A stretch of 64,000 nt of DNA, taken from NCBI RefSeq assembly GCF_000786695.1, contig NZ_CP009962.1, positions 2,108,001 to 2,172,000 on the forward strand. The letters run 5' to 3'. Origin of the DNA: Collimonas arenae (lineage in GTDB: Bacteria; Pseudomonadota; Gammaproteobacteria; Burkholderiales; Burkholderiaceae_D). Each line of letters begins with the position of its first letter. Within the stretch, counting starts at the first letter, position 1. Position numbers and translations under genes: made by a program. The notes under the pieces were generated by a model. That model had not been told where the DNA came from, did not search any database, and saw only the letters and a program-made list of their open reading frames with translations. Below, piece after piece: positions 28,254 to 39,513 of this stretch.

Positions 28254-29642
28254 ATGTTTGAAGCATCGGTCTACGCCGGACGGCGACGCTTGCTGAAACA
28301 GCATTTTTCCTCTGGCTTGCTACTGTTTCCGGGCAACGTCGATGTCTCCATCAATTATTTGCACAACCATTATTGGTTTCGCCAGGACTCCTCGTTTTCC
28401 TATTTCTTTGGTTTGAATCAACCCGGCCTGGCTGGCTTGATCGACATTGAAGCCGACGCGGACATTGTGTTTGGCAATGACGCCAGCCTGGACGACATGA
28501 TCTGGGACGGGCCGCAGGATTCGTTGGCGCAGCGCGTCCAGGCTGCAGGCGTCGATCGCGTACAGCCTTATAGCGCTCTGGCCGAGGTAGTGGCGCAGGC
28601 GCGCCGCCAGGGCCGCACGATTCATTACCTGCCGCCATATCGTGGCGAAACCATACTGGAGCTGGCCGCGCTGCTGGACTGCACTGCGGAAGAATGTCGG
28701 GCCGGTGCTTCCGAGAGCTTGATGGCGGCGGTGATCGCACTGCGGGAAATCAAGAGCGAAGCCGAAATCGCAGAAATCGAAAGCGCTCTCAGCGTGACGC
28801 GCGACATGCACATCGCCGCCATGCAACTGGCGAAGGCGGACACTTTTGAGTACCAGGTGGTAGCGGCGATGGAAGGCATCATGCGTAGCCATGATTTGCA
28901 AAACGCTTACCCGATGATTTTTTCCCGTAGCGGAGAAATCTTGCATAATCGCGACCATCACAATCGCTTGCAGGCGGGCGATCTGGTGGTCAACGATTCC
29001 GGCGCTTCCAGCGCCCTCGGTTATGCCAGCGACATCACACGCACCTTTCCTGTCGGAGGACGTTTCAGTGAACGCCAGCGCAGCTTGTATGAGATCGTGC
29101 TGGCGGCGCAACTGTTCGCCATCGGTCTCATGCGTCCGGGAATTTCCTATCTCGAAGTGCACAAGCAGGCCGCCCGTCATATGGTAGCGGCGATGTCCGA
29201 GCTTGGTTTTTTTCATGGCACGCCGGAGCAGGTGGTCGACTCAGGCGCTTACGCGATTTGTTTTCCGCATGGTCTCGGCCATCAGATGGGGCTGGATGTG
29301 CATGATATGGAAGGTCTCGGCGAAATTCGGGTCGGTTACGACGCCAGCGTCAGCCGCAGCGAATTGTTCGGGCTGCGCAATCTGCGCCTGGCCAAGCCGT
29401 TACAGGCAGGCATGGTGGTGACGGTCGAGCCGGGCATGTATTTTATTCCGGCGCTGATCAAGCGCTGGCAGGCCGAGGCGCGTCACAGCACACTGATCAA
29501 TTATGAAAAGTTCGGCGAATACCTGGATTTTGGCGGCATCCGGATTGAAGACGATGTGCTGGTGACAAGCACCGGCGCGCGCGTGCTGGGACCGGCGATT
29601 CCTAAAACCTGTGCTGAAATTGAAACCTTGATGGCCGCCTGA
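28254..29642 (+). CDS. M24-family Xaa-Pro aminopeptidase (PepP-like)
   Basis: A 462-residue protein. The N-terminal aminopeptidase P domain (residues 1-165) is followed by the pita-bread catalytic domain. The metal ligands of M24B peptidases are visible: NDSGASS and YASDITRTFPVGG (two Asp), GLGHQMGLDVHD (His), TVEPGMY (Glu) and GGIRIEDDVLV (Glu). It should remove N-terminal residues before proline. The ATG at 28254 has GAGG just upstream. Its place between the regulator and a dipeptide transporter fits degradation of imported proline-containing peptides. Confidence 0.93.
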   Translation: MFEASVYAGRRRLLKQHFSSGLLLFPGNVDVSINYLHNHYWFRQDSSFSYFFGLNQPGLAGLIDIEADADIVFGNDASLDDMIWDGPQDSLAQRVQAAGVDRVQPYSALAEVVAQARRQGRTIHYLPPYRGETILELAALLDCTAEECRAGASESLMAAVIALREIKSEAEIAEIESALSVTRDMHIAAMQLAKADTFEYQVVAAMEGIMRSHDLQNAYPMIFSRSGEILHNRDHHNRLQAGDLVVNDSGASSALGYASDITRTFPVGGRFSERQRSLYEIVLAAQLFAIGLMRPGISYLEVHKQAARHMVAAMSELGFFHGTPEQVVDSGAYAICFPHGLGHQMGLDVHDMEGLGEIRVGYDASVSRSELFGLRNLRLAKPLQAGMVVTVEPGMYFIPALIKRWQAEARHSTLINYEKFGEYLDFGGIRIEDDVLVTSTGARVLGPAIPKTCAEIETLMAA

Positions 29643-29784
29643 GCTGGCCATTTTGATTGTAGATTGCAATGGTTGGTTGCCGCATAAGACTGGCAATTGA
29701 AAGTACTGCACATTCATGCTTGTGCACTCGATGTTAATTGTTGTTAAATGCATCAGTTTCACCATAACCTAACGAAAGAGACCT

Positions 29785-31395
29785 ATGATGAAAAGAAAAT
29801 TGATTGCCAAGGCCGCGCTGCTCGCCGTCATGTGCGCTACTGCCGGTTATGCGACAGCCGCCAAGACCCTGGTGTTTTGCTCTGAAGGCAGCCCGGAGGG
29901 CTTTAACCCGCAGTTGTATACCACCGGCACCACTTTCGATGCTTCATCCGTGCCGATGTATAACCGTCTGGTCGAATTCGAACTGGGCACAACCAAGCCG
30001 ATTCCCGGCCTGGCGGAATCCTGGACCGTATCCGATGACGGCATGACTTACACCTTCAAGCTGCGCAAGGGCGTCAAGTTCCACAGCAGCGCCAAGTTCA
30101 AGCCGACTCGCGATTTCAACGCCGACGACGTGCTGTTTTCATTCAACCGCATGGGCGACGTCAACCATCCGTTCCATAAGCTGGCCGCCGGCCAGAGCTT
30201 CGGCTACTACTCGGACATGGGCATGGACAAGATCATCGACAAGGTGGAAAAGGTCGACGACAGCACCGTGGTCTTCAAGCTCAAGCATCCGGAAGCGCCG
30301 TTCATCGCCGACCTGGGCATGGATTTCGCCTCGATCCTGTCGGCTGAATACGCCGATAACATGAAGAAGGCCGGCACGCCGGACGTGATCGACCGCGAGC
30401 CTGTCGGCACCGGCCCGTTCCAGTTTGTGTCATACCAAAAAGACGCCGTGATCCGCTACAAGGCCTTCGATGCCTATTGGGGTGGCCGGCCGAAACTGGA
30501 CAACCTGATCTACGCCATCACGCCGGATGCCTCGGTGCGCTACGCCAAGCTCAAGGCCAATGAATGCCAGGTGATGGCGTTCCCGAAACCGGCCGACATC
30601 GAGCTGATGAAATCCGATCCGGCCATCACCATGATGACCAAGCCAGGCTTGAACATCGGCTACATCTCGTTCAATGTCGAGAAAAAACCGTTCGACAACA
30701 AACTGGTGCGTCAGGCGCTGAACATGGCAGTCGACAAGGCAACCATCCTCAAGACGGTCTACCAGGGCGCAGGCATCCCGGCCAAGAACCCGATTCCGCC
30801 AACCCTGTGGGGCTACAACGACAAGGTCGTGGATTACACCTACGATCCGGTCAAGGCCAAGGCCTTGCTGGCCAAGGCCGGTTATCCGAACGGCGTCGAA
30901 GTCGAAATGTGGTATCTGCCAGTGACTCGTCCTTACAACCCGGACGGCAAGCGCATGGCAGAGCTGATCCAGGCTGACTGGGCCAAGATCGGCGTCAAGA
31001 CCAAGCTGACCACCTACGAATGGACTGAGTACCTGAAGCGCAGCAAGCAAGGCGACCAGCATTCGATGATGTTCGGCTGGTCCGGCGATAACGGCGATCC
31101 GGACAACTTCTTCGCACCGTTGCTGGGCTGCGAAGGCGTCAAGGGCGGCGGCAATACCGCGCGCTGGTGCAACAAGGATTATGAAGCCCTGATCCAGAAA
31201 GCCAAGCTGACGCCGAAGCAGGACGAGCGCGCCAAGCTGTACGAACAGGCGCAGGTGATCCTGCATGAAGAAGCGCCATGGATCGACCTGGCGCATTCGG
31301 TGCGCTTCACGCCGATCCGCAAGGAAGTGCTGAACTTCAAGATGGCGGTGTTTGCGCACCATCATTTCGAGAAGGTTGATCTGGCGGGCAAATAA
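29785..31395 (+). CDS. dppA: Dipeptide ABC transporter substrate-binding protein, first copy
   Basis: A 536-residue SBP_bac_5 protein with a Sec signal peptide (cleavage after ATAA, about residue 26). The binding motif begins TLVFCSEGSPEGFNPQLYTTGTTFDA. The chain is a typical DppA type II fold (GVKFHSSAKFKPTRDFNADDVLFSFNR, MFGWSGDNGDPDNFF). The mature protein is closely similar to the second copy at 35470-37101. A strong terminator-like hairpin follows before the permease genes, a usual way to make more binding protein than permease. Confidence 0.93.
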   Translation: MMKRKLIAKAALLAVMCATAGYATAAKTLVFCSEGSPEGFNPQLYTTGTTFDASSVPMYNRLVEFELGTTKPIPGLAESWTVSDDGMTYTFKLRKGVKFHSSAKFKPTRDFNADDVLFSFNRMGDVNHPFHKLAAGQSFGYYSDMGMDKIIDKVEKVDDSTVVFKLKHPEAPFIADLGMDFASILSAEYADNMKKAGTPDVIDREPVGTGPFQFVSYQKDAVIRYKAFDAYWGGRPKLDNLIYAITPDASVRYAKLKANECQVMAFPKPADIELMKSDPAITMMTKPGLNIGYISFNVEKKPFDNKLVRQALNMAVDKATILKTVYQGAGIPAKNPIPPTLWGYNDKVVDYTYDPVKAKALLAKAGYPNGVEVEMWYLPVTRPYNPDGKRMAELIQADWAKIGVKTKLTTYEWTEYLKRSKQGDQHSMMFGWSGDNGDPDNFFAPLLGCEGVKGGGNTARWCNKDYEALIQKAKLTPKQDERAKLYEQAQVILHEEAPWIDLAHSVRFTPIRKEVLNFKMAVFAHHHFEKVDLAGK

Positions 31396-31403
31396 AGCTG
31401 TAG

Positions 31404-31456
31404 CGGGGCAGGGCCGCCTGGCGCAGAGCGCATAGGCGGGGCCTGCCCCGTTTTTT
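31404..31456 (+). terminator. Attenuating terminator between dppA and dppB
   Basis: CGGGGCAGG with the following CCGCCT (31404-31419) pairs with AGGCGG and CCTGCCCCG (31434-31450), then TTTTTT (31451-31456). The stem is long and the T tract perfect. Since dppB follows 37 bases later without a new clear promoter, it probably works by partial termination. Confidence 0.8.
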
Positions 31457-31493
31457 GTAGCACACGCAATTCTTAATCACGATAGGCATTCCC

Positions 31494-32504
31494 ATGTTTG
31501 GATTCCTCCTGCGTCGTGTCGGCCTGGTCATTCCGACCTTTCTCGGCATCACGCTGCTGGTGTTTTTATTGATACATCTGATCCCCGGCAACGCCGTCGA
31601 AGCCATGTCCGGCGAGCGCGGCATGGACCCGGCCCGCTATGCGCAAATGGCGCACGACCTGGGACTCGACCAGCCGATCTACATGCAGTATTTCAATTAC
31701 CTGGGGAATCTGTTCAAGGGCGACCTCGGCATGTCGATCATGACCCACACCTCGGTGATGAGCGAATTCAAGACCCTGTTCCCGGCAACGCTGGAGCTGT
31801 CCTTTTGCGCGATCCTGTTTGCGTTGATCATCGGCTTGCCGGCCGGCATACTGGCCGCCCTGAGGCGCAACACCGTGCTTGATTATTCGGTGATGGGTGC
31901 CTCGCTGACCGGTTATTCGATGCCGGTATTCTGGTGGGCGCTGCTGCTGATCCTGTTGTTCTCCGTCACCCTCGGCTGGACCCCGGTCTCGGGCCGCATT
32001 GATATCCTGTTCGATGTGCCGCCAGTCACCGGCTTCATGCTGATCGACAGTCTGCTGTCGGACGATAGCGGCGCCTTCAAGTCCGCGCTGTCGCATCTGA
32101 TTCTCCCCACCATCGCGCTTGGCACCATCCCGCTGGCCGTGATTGCGCGCATGACGCGCTCCGCCATGCTGGAAGTCTTGCGTGAAGATTATGTACGCAC
32201 AGCCCGTGCCAAAGGACTATCGCCTTGGCGCGTCGTGGGCATCCACGCGTTTCGCAATGCACTGATTCCAGTGGTCACAGTGGTCGGCCTGCAGGTCGGT
32301 ACCTTGCTGGCCGGTGCGATCCTGACGGAAACCATCTTTTCCTGGCCCGGCATTGGCAAGTGGCTGGTGGCGGCGATCCAGCGGCGCGATTATCCGGTAG
32401 TGCAGGGCGGTATCCTGCTGTCGGCGATCACCATCATTCTCGTTAACCTGGCCGTCGATTTGCTGTACGGCGTGATCAATCCTCGTATTCGCCATCGCTC
32501 ATGA
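31494..32504 (+). CDS. dppB: Dipeptide ABC transporter permease DppB
   Basis: A 336-residue inner-membrane permease with six membrane segments. The BPD_transp_1 EAA loop is visible as VLREDYVRTARAKGLSPWRVVGIHAFRNALIPVV, the contact to the ATPases. The N-terminus FGFLLRRVGLVIPTFLGITLLVFLLIHLIPG is typical of DppB/OppB. Its stop overlaps the start of dppC by an ATGA junction. Confidence 0.95.
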   Translation: MFGFLLRRVGLVIPTFLGITLLVFLLIHLIPGNAVEAMSGERGMDPARYAQMAHDLGLDQPIYMQYFNYLGNLFKGDLGMSIMTHTSVMSEFKTLFPATLELSFCAILFALIIGLPAGILAALRRNTVLDYSVMGASLTGYSMPVFWWALLLILLFSVTLGWTPVSGRIDILFDVPPVTGFMLIDSLLSDDSGAFKSALSHLILPTIALGTIPLAVIARMTRSAMLEVLREDYVRTARAKGLSPWRVVGIHAFRNALIPVVTVVGLQVGTLLAGAILTETIFSWPGIGKWLVAAIQRRDYPVVQGGILLSAITIILVNLAVDLLYGVINPRIRHRS

Positions 32505-33421
32505 ACACTGTAAACACAACACCGGCCGCCGCGCCGTCTGCCAAGGCGGCGGCCAGCGCGCCACCGCATCCGCTGCGTGAATTCTGGGGTTATTTCAGCC
32601 AGAACCGTGGTGCTGTCATCGGCCTGGCTGTCATCGTCGCCATGGTCTTGATGGCGCTGTTTGCCGACGTCATTGCGCCGCATTCGCCCATCGAACAATT
32701 CCGCCAGTCGACGCTGGTGCCGCCGGTATGGCAAGCGGGCGGCAGTAGCCAGTTCCTGCTCGGCACAGATCCGGTCGGACGCGACATGCTGTCGCGCCTG
32801 ATCCATGGCGTCCGCCTGTCGCTGTTGATCGGCCTAGTCTCGATCTCGTTGTCGCTGACGACCGGCGTATTGTTGGGTTTGCTGGCAGGTTACTTCCGCG
32901 GCATGGTGGAAATCGCCATCATGCGTTTGATGGACATCATGCTGGCCTTGCCCAGCTTGCTGCTGGCGATCGCCGTGGTCGCCATTCTCGGCCCTGGCCT
33001 GATGAATGCGATGTATGCGATCGCGGTAGTGATGCTGCCGCATTACGCGCGGCAAACGCGGGCGGCGGTGATCGGCGAAATGTCGCGCGACTACGTCAGC
33101 GCTTCGCGTATCGCCGGCGCCAGCACTTTGCGCATCATGTTCAACTGCGTGCTGCCGAACTGCCTGGCGCCGCTGATCGTACAAGCCACGCTCGGTTTCT
33201 CGTCGGCGATCCTGGATGCGGCAGCGCTCGGTTTCCTCGGCATGGGCGCGCAGCCGCCGACGCCGGAGTGGGGCTCGATGCTGGCCAGCGCCATGGAATT
33301 CATCCAGAGCGCGTGGTGGGTGGTGGCTTTCCCGGGCCTGGCGATTCTGATCTCGGTGCTGGCGTTCAATTTGATGGGTGACGGTTTGCGCGATGCGCTC
33401 GATCCGAAACTGAAACGATAA
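32501..33421 (+). CDS. dppC: Dipeptide ABC transporter permease DppC
   Basis: A 306-residue permease. The cytoplasmic N-terminus is followed by the OppC_N segment ([29 protein letters not shown]), the [23 protein letters not shown] motif and the EAA loop ([27 protein letters not shown]). It pairs with DppB to form the peptide channel. Translation is coupled to dppB; dppD follows by 13 bases. Confidence 0.95.
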   Translation: MNTVNTTPAAAPSAKAAASAPPHPLREFWGYFSQNRGAVIGLAVIVAMVLMALFADVIAPHSPIEQFRQSTLVPPVWQAGGSSQFLLGTDPVGRDMLSRLIHGVRLSLLIGLVSISLSLTTGVLLGLLAGYFRGMVEIAIMRLMDIMLALPSLLLAIAVVAILGPGLMNAMYAIAVVMLPHYARQTRAAVIGEMSRDYVSASRIAGASTLRIMFNCVLPNCLAPLIVQATLGFSSAILDAAALGFLGMGAQPPTPEWGSMLASAMEFIQSAWWVVAFPGLAILISVLAFNLMGDGLRDALDPKLKR

Positions 33422-33434
33422 GGCGCGACTGATC

Positions 33435-34472
33435 ATGGCACTTTTAGAAATCAAACAACTGCGGGTTGAATTCGGCTCGACAGCAGCGCCGTTTACCGCG
33501 GTGGATGGCCTTGACCTGAATATCGAGGCCGGCGAAGTGGTCGGCATCGTCGGCGAATCCGGCTCCGGCAAGAGCGTTACCTCGCTGGCATTGATGGGAC
33601 TGATCGATTATCCGGGTCGGGTCAAGGGTGAGCGCATGGCTTTCGACGGCCGCGATTTGCTGACCATGCCGGAGAAGCAAAGACGTGGCTTGCTCGGCAA
33701 GGACATCGCAATGATCTTCCAGGATCCGATGACCAGCCTGAATCCATCTTTCACGGTGGCTTACCAGTTGATGGAAACCTTGCGTGTACACCAGGGCGGA
33801 TCGAAGAAGGAACTGCGCGCCAAAGCGCTGGCGCTGCTGAAGCAGGTCGACATTCCCGATCCCGAACAGCGGCTGGATGCCTATCCGCACCAGTTATCCG
33901 GCGGCATGAGCCAGCGGGTGATGGTGGCGATCGCCATTGCGTGTAATCCGCGCTTGCTGATTGCCGATGAGCCGACTACCGCGCTGGACGTCACGGTGCA
34001 GGCGCAAATGCTGGAGTTGTTGCTGCAGTTGCAGCGTGATCGCGGCATGGCGTTGATGCTGATTACGCATGACCTGAGCGTGGTGGCGCAGACTGCGCAG
34101 CGAGTGATAGTGATGTATGCAGGGCAGGTGGTGGAGACCGGCCGCGTGCCGGACATCTTCAACGCTCCCAAGCATCCCTATACACAGGCGCTGCTGGCGG
34201 CGCTGCCTGAGCACAATATCGGCCAAGCCCGTTTGCAAACCATCCCTGGCGTGGTGCCGGGGCAGTACGACCGTCCAACCGGTTGCCTGCTCAGCCCGCG
34301 CTGCGCGTATGCGCAAGACGTCTGCCGTCAGGCGCGGCCTGAATTACTGGGAGCAGGGCAGGATCAGGTGCGCTGCCATTTCCCGCTTGATCATGCCGGA
34401 CAGCCGAGCAACGGCTGGGCCGAAATTTCCCGCAAAAAAACTGAAGCAATGTTAAGCAGTGGGGTTGCATGA
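33435..34472 (+). CDS. dppD: Dipeptide ABC transporter ATPase DppD
   Basis: A 345-residue ATPase. Walker [11 protein letters not shown]-loop [12 protein letters not shown], signature LSGGMSQRV and Walker [13 protein letters not shown] are all present. The C-terminal Oligo_HPY region has four cysteines ([15 protein letters not shown] and VRC), the set that binds a 4Fe-4S cluster in some OppD/DppD proteins. It overlaps dppF by an ATGA junction. Confidence 0.95.
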   Translation: MALLEIKQLRVEFGSTAAPFTAVDGLDLNIEAGEVVGIVGESGSGKSVTSLALMGLIDYPGRVKGERMAFDGRDLLTMPEKQRRGLLGKDIAMIFQDPMTSLNPSFTVAYQLMETLRVHQGGSKKELRAKALALLKQVDIPDPEQRLDAYPHQLSGGMSQRVMVAIAIACNPRLLIADEPTTALDVTVQAQMLELLLQLQRDRGMALMLITHDLSVVAQTAQRVIVMYAGQVVETGRVPDIFNAPKHPYTQALLAALPEHNIGQARLQTIPGVVPGQYDRPTGCLLSPRCAYAQDVCRQARPELLGAGQDQVRCHFPLDHAGQPSNGWAEISRKKTEAMLSSGVA

Positions 34473-35473
34473 TGATGAATTCAAACATGAGTGAAATCGC
34501 CAATCAGGTGACGTTGCTCGAAGCTAAAAACCTGGTCAAACATTACAGCGTGTCGCAAGGTCTGTTCAAGCCGAAAGCGACTGCGCGCGCGCTGGATGGC
34601 GTTTCGTTTACCCTGCAGCCGGGTAAAACCCTGGCGGTGGTGGGCGAGTCGGGTTGCGGAAAGTCGACCCTGGCGCGCCAGATCACCATGATCGAACCGC
34701 CCACCGGCGGCGAGTTGTGGATGGATGGCGCCAATATCGCCGATGCCGACCACGCCACCCTTAAACGGGTGCGGCCGCTGGTGCAGATGGTATTCCAGAA
34801 TCCCTACGCCAGCCTGAATCCGCGCAAGAAAGTCGGCCAGATGCTGGAAGAGCCGTTGATCATCAACACCGCGTTGAACAGCAGTGAACGCGCAGACAAG
34901 GCGCGCGCCATGATGGCCAAGGTTGGCTTGCGGCCGGAGCATTACGGCCGCTATCCGCACATGTTTTCCGGCGGCCAGCGGCAGCGGGTGGCGATTGCGC
35001 GCGCGCTGATGCTGGATCCCAAGGTGATTGTGGCCGACGAGCCGGTTTCCGCGCTCGATGTCTCAATCCAGGCGCAGGTGCTGAATCTGCTGATGGATCT
35101 GCAGCAGGCTAGCGGCGTCGCCTATCTGTTCATCTCGCATAACCTGTCGGTGGTCGAGCACATCGCCGACGACGTGCTGGTCATGTATCTCGGTAAAACC
35201 GTCGAGCACGGCAACAAGCAGCAGGTCTTCAGCCGGCCGTTGCATCCTTACACCAGGGCGCTGCTGGCCAGTACGCCGCGTATCGATCCGGCCCAGCGCC
35301 AGCAAAAGATGATGTTGCCGGGCGAGTTGCCGTCGCCGCTGGCGCCGCCGCCGGGCTGCAGTTTCAATAACCGCTGCCCGCATGCAATCGAGCGCTGCCG
35401 CCAGGAAGTGCCGCTCTTGCGCGAGTTCGACGGCAGCCTCGTGGCTTGCCATCGGGTAGAGGAAATTCAATGA
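34469..35473 (+). CDS. dppF: Dipeptide ABC transporter ATPase DppF
   Basis: A 334-residue ATPase. Walker [11 protein letters not shown]-loop [15 protein letters not shown], signature FSGGQRQRV and Walker [13 protein letters not shown]. The C-terminal region ([21 protein letters not shown]) again carries four cysteines. It works as a heterodimer with DppD. The start ATGATGATG offers several adjacent starts; the first is used here. The next gene (second dppA) starts on its stop codon. Confidence 0.95.
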   Translation: MMMNSNMSEIANQVTLLEAKNLVKHYSVSQGLFKPKATARALDGVSFTLQPGKTLAVVGESGCGKSTLARQITMIEPPTGGELWMDGANIADADHATLKRVRPLVQMVFQNPYASLNPRKKVGQMLEEPLIINTALNSSERADKARAMMAKVGLRPEHYGRYPHMFSGGQRQRVAIARALMLDPKVIVADEPVSALDVSIQAQVLNLLMDLQQASGVAYLFISHNLSVVEHIADDVLVMYLGKTVEHGNKQQVFSRPLHPYTRALLASTPRIDPAQRQQKMMLPGELPSPLAPPPGCSFNNRCPHAIERCRQEVPLLREFDGSLVACHRVEEIQ

Positions 35474-37101
35474 CCGGGAGCCGCATGATCAGGACCAACA
35501 AGTTGAAGCTGGCCGTCGCCATCGGCATGGCGGCATTGCTGGGCGTTAGCGCCAACGCTGCCATTGCCGCCAAGACGCTGGTGTTTTGTTCTGAAGGCAG
35601 CCCGGAAGGTTTCAATCCGCAGTTGTTCACCACCGGCACTACCTTCGATGCCTCATCGGTGCCTTTGTATAATCGGCTGGTGCAATTTGAACTGGGCACA
35701 ACCAAGATTATCCCGGGGCTGGCGGAATCATGGATAGTGTCGGATGGCGGCCTGACCTACACCTTCAAATTGCGCAAAGGCGTCAAATTCCACAGCAGCG
35801 CCAAGTTCAAGCCGACCCGCGATTTCAACGCCGACGACGTGCTGTTTTCATTCAATCGCATGGCTGATGCTAACCATCCGTTCCATAAGCTGGCGACAGG
35901 CAGCAGCTTCAGCTACTTCCTTGACATGGGGATGGACAAGATCGTCGACAAGGTGAGCAAAGTCGATGAATATACAGTGGTCTTCAAGCTGAAGCATCCG
36001 GAGGCGCCATTCATCGCCAACCTGGGGATGGATTTCGCTTCGATCCTGTCGGCTGAATACGCCGACAAGATGAAAGCAGCAGGCACGCCTGACGTGATCG
36101 ACCGTGAGCCTATCGGCACCGGCCCGTTCCAGTTCGTCTCTTACCAGAAAGACGCCGTGATCCGCTATAAGGCGTTCGATGCTTATTGGGATGGCCGGCC
36201 GAAACTGGACAACCTGATTTTCGCGATCACGCCGGACGCCTCGGTGCGTTACGCCAAGCTTAAAGCCAACGAATGCCAGGTAATGGCGTTCCCCAAGCCG
36301 GCCGACATCGACCTGATGAAAACCGATCCGGCGATCACCTTGCTGACCAAGGAAGGCTTGAACGTCGGCTATATTTCTTTCAATGTAGAGAAAAAGCCCT
36401 TTGACAATAAACTGGTGCGCCAGGCCCTGAACCTGGCGACCGACAAACAGACCATCATGAAAACGGTCTATCAGGGCGCCGGCCAGATCGCCAAGAATCC
36501 GATTCCGCCGACGCTATGGTCTTACGACGACCAGATCAAGGACTATGTCTACGATCCGGTCAAGGCCAAGGCTTTACTCGCCAAGGCGGGTTACCCGAAT
36601 GGCGTTGAAGTCGAGCTGTCGTATTTGCCTGTGACTCGTCCCTATAACCCGGACGGCAAGCGCATGGCCGAGCTGATCCAGGCCGACTGGGCCAAGATCG
36701 GCGTCAAGGCCATGCTGAACACCTACGAATGGACCGAGTACCTGAAGCGTAGCAAGCAGGGAGCGCAACATGCAATGATGTTCGGCTGGTCGGGCGACAA
36801 CGGCGACCCGGATAATTTCTTCGCGACCTTGCTGGGTTGTGAATCTGTGCGTAGCGGCGGTAATACCGCGCGCTGGTGCAACAAGAGTTTTGAAGCGCTG
36901 ATCCAAAAGGCCAAACTCAGCACCAATCAGGCTGAGCGCAGCAAGCTGTACCAGCAGGCGCAGGTGATCGCGCATGAAGAAGCGCCCTGGATTCCGCTGG
37001 CGCATTCGCTGACGCATACGCCGATACGCAAGCAGGTCATTGGTTTCAAGATGTCGGCGTTTGCACTGCATGACTTCAGCAAGGTTGATCTGAGCAAGTA
37101 A
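35470..37101 (+). CDS. dppA: Dipeptide ABC transporter substrate-binding protein, second copy
   Basis: A 543-residue paralogue of the binding protein at 29785. Large parts are the same in sequence (for example FKPTRDFNADDVLFSFNRM, and the DPDNFF region), with scattered changes through the chain (YYSDMGMDKIIDK against YFLDMGMDKIVDK). The signal peptide follows residue 6 (IRTNKLKLAVAIGMAALLGVSANA). Start taken at the ATGA junction with dppF, where GAGG lies 7 bases upstream; ATG at 35485 (GGGAG upstream) is an alternative. Having two binding proteins around one permease set would widen the peptide range of the transporter. Confidence 0.9.
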   Translation: MTGSRMIRTNKLKLAVAIGMAALLGVSANAAIAAKTLVFCSEGSPEGFNPQLFTTGTTFDASSVPLYNRLVQFELGTTKIIPGLAESWIVSDGGLTYTFKLRKGVKFHSSAKFKPTRDFNADDVLFSFNRMADANHPFHKLATGSSFSYFLDMGMDKIVDKVSKVDEYTVVFKLKHPEAPFIANLGMDFASILSAEYADKMKAAGTPDVIDREPIGTGPFQFVSYQKDAVIRYKAFDAYWDGRPKLDNLIFAITPDASVRYAKLKANECQVMAFPKPADIDLMKTDPAITLLTKEGLNVGYISFNVEKKPFDNKLVRQALNLATDKQTIMKTVYQGAGQIAKNPIPPTLWSYDDQIKDYVYDPVKAKALLAKAGYPNGVEVELSYLPVTRPYNPDGKRMAELIQADWAKIGVKAMLNTYEWTEYLKRSKQGAQHAMMFGWSGDNGDPDNFFATLLGCESVRSGGNTARWCNKSFEALIQKAKLSTNQAERSKLYQQAQVIAHEEAPWIPLAHSLTHTPIRKQVIGFKMSAFALHDFSKVDLSK

Positions 37102-37106
37102 CCGAG

Positions 37107-37289
37107 CCGGGACTTACGAAAAACCGCCCTGGCCGCGTTGCATCTCCTGGCCGTACATTCGTACTGTCTTCGTCGATGCCCTCGCAGGGCGCATGCCCGC
37201 CTGCATGTGGGTGTTGTTGCGCAGGCGGACAGCATGCTGTCCGAATCCCCGGCTACACCCTTGCCAGGACGATTTTGCGTAAGTCCTGG
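37107..37289. repeat. Palindromic intergenic element, copy 2 (permuted)
   Basis: A 183-base element 5 bases after the second dppA. The end repeats are CCGGGACTTACGAAAA (37107-37122) and its inverted partner at 37274-37289, matching at 14 of 16 positions; they differ from the ends of the copy at 16061-16233. On the minus strand the order is module B (AAGGGTGTAGCCGGGGATTC, then the 18-base palindrome CGGACAGCATGCTGTCCG at 37226-37243), module C (GCCCT-GCG-AGGGC, 37178-37190) and module A (GACGAAGACAGTACGA, 37159-37174). The 16 kb copy has A-B-C. Could terminate the dpp transcript. Confidence 0.75.
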
Positions 37290-37295
37290 GATTAA

Positions 37296-38768
<1,473 letters not shown>

Positions 38769-38839
38769 GTAATTGATTTGACAGGCTTCTTTGATTGGGG
38801 AGCAGCCTCGGGATTACTTGTATAGCCGAGGTGTTAAAA

Positions 38840-38865
38840 AGGCTTTCCCTAGTCAAAAAAAGCCT
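38840..38865 (+). terminator. Hairpin after serS
   Basis: AGGCTTT (38840-38846) and AAAGCCT (38859-38865) form a short stem with an A-rich loop 71 bases after the serS stop. It lies just before the -10 element of the tRNA gene. Confidence 0.4.
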
Positions 38866-38867
38866 GC

Positions 38868-38873
38868 TATAAT
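38868..38873 (+). promoter_or_regulatory. -10 element of the tRNA-Ser promoter
   Basis: A consensus TATAAT followed by the G/C-rich discriminator CTTGCGC, 43 bases before the tRNA. GC-rich discriminators are typical of stable-RNA promoters under stringent control. The -35 region is poor (TTTCCC at 38844-38849). Confidence 0.5.
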
Positions 38874-38916
38874 CTTGCGCTTTGCTGCATTAAACACAGC
38901 AAGTCGACCGAAAACC

Positions 38917-39006
<90 letters not shown>

Positions 39007-39034
39007 ATATAATCAAGCACTTACGTAATATTGA

Positions 39035-39059
39035 ACGCCCCGTAAATCGGGGCGTTTTT
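39035..39059 (+). terminator. Intrinsic terminator of tRNA-Ser
   Basis: ACGCCCCG (39035-39042) and CGGGGCGT (39048-39055) with a 5-base loop, followed by TTTT. It is 29 bases after the tRNA end. Confidence 0.85.
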
Positions 39060-39084
39060 GCGTCATGAGGGGATTTTTTTGCCA

Positions 39085-39334
39085 TCATGCCGATTTCCTG
39101 CCAATCTTTCCCACTGCAACCGTCAGCGTATCAATTGCCAAATGGCTATATCGTTGTGTGCTGCGCGGGTACTTTATGACCAAGTACCCGACCAACGGTG
39201 AACAGGTCAACACCGGCGTTAATGAGCTCGCTGGCGGCGCTATGCCGCAAATCGTGGAAGTGAATATGTGGCATCCTGCAAACTGTCCGGGCGCGCTGGA
39301 ATGAACACTGAATACTGATTTTAGGCGTCAGCTT
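39085..39334 (-). pseudogene. Remnant of a phage-type tyrosine recombinase (C-terminal part)
   Basis: On the minus strand the frame encodes FHDLRHSAASELINAGVDLF and TVGRVLGHK, the Arg-His and Gly-His blocks of tyrosine integrases. The frame meets TAG (39146) right at the catalytic tyrosine. One base shifted, the sequence continues as RYSHLAIDTLTVAVGKIG to a stop at 39085-39087, so Tyr is present but in another frame. The 5' part is missing. It lies 79 bases from tRNA-Ser, the usual attachment place of integrative elements. No direct repeat of the tRNA 3' end was found in the window. Confidence 0.7.
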
Positions 39335-39513
39335 GCTGAAGCGCCTTACGCACACCATAATCCGAGGGTGAATCGAGGGTATCCGAGGGTCTCCGTTTTT
39401 TGTGTCCATCAGATATCAGATAAAACGTCTGCCCGCGAACCTCAGCCCTTAGTAGTAATCGCGATCTGATCTGACAGTCACCCGGTTTGACGTATACAGT
39501 TGTCAGGTCAAAT

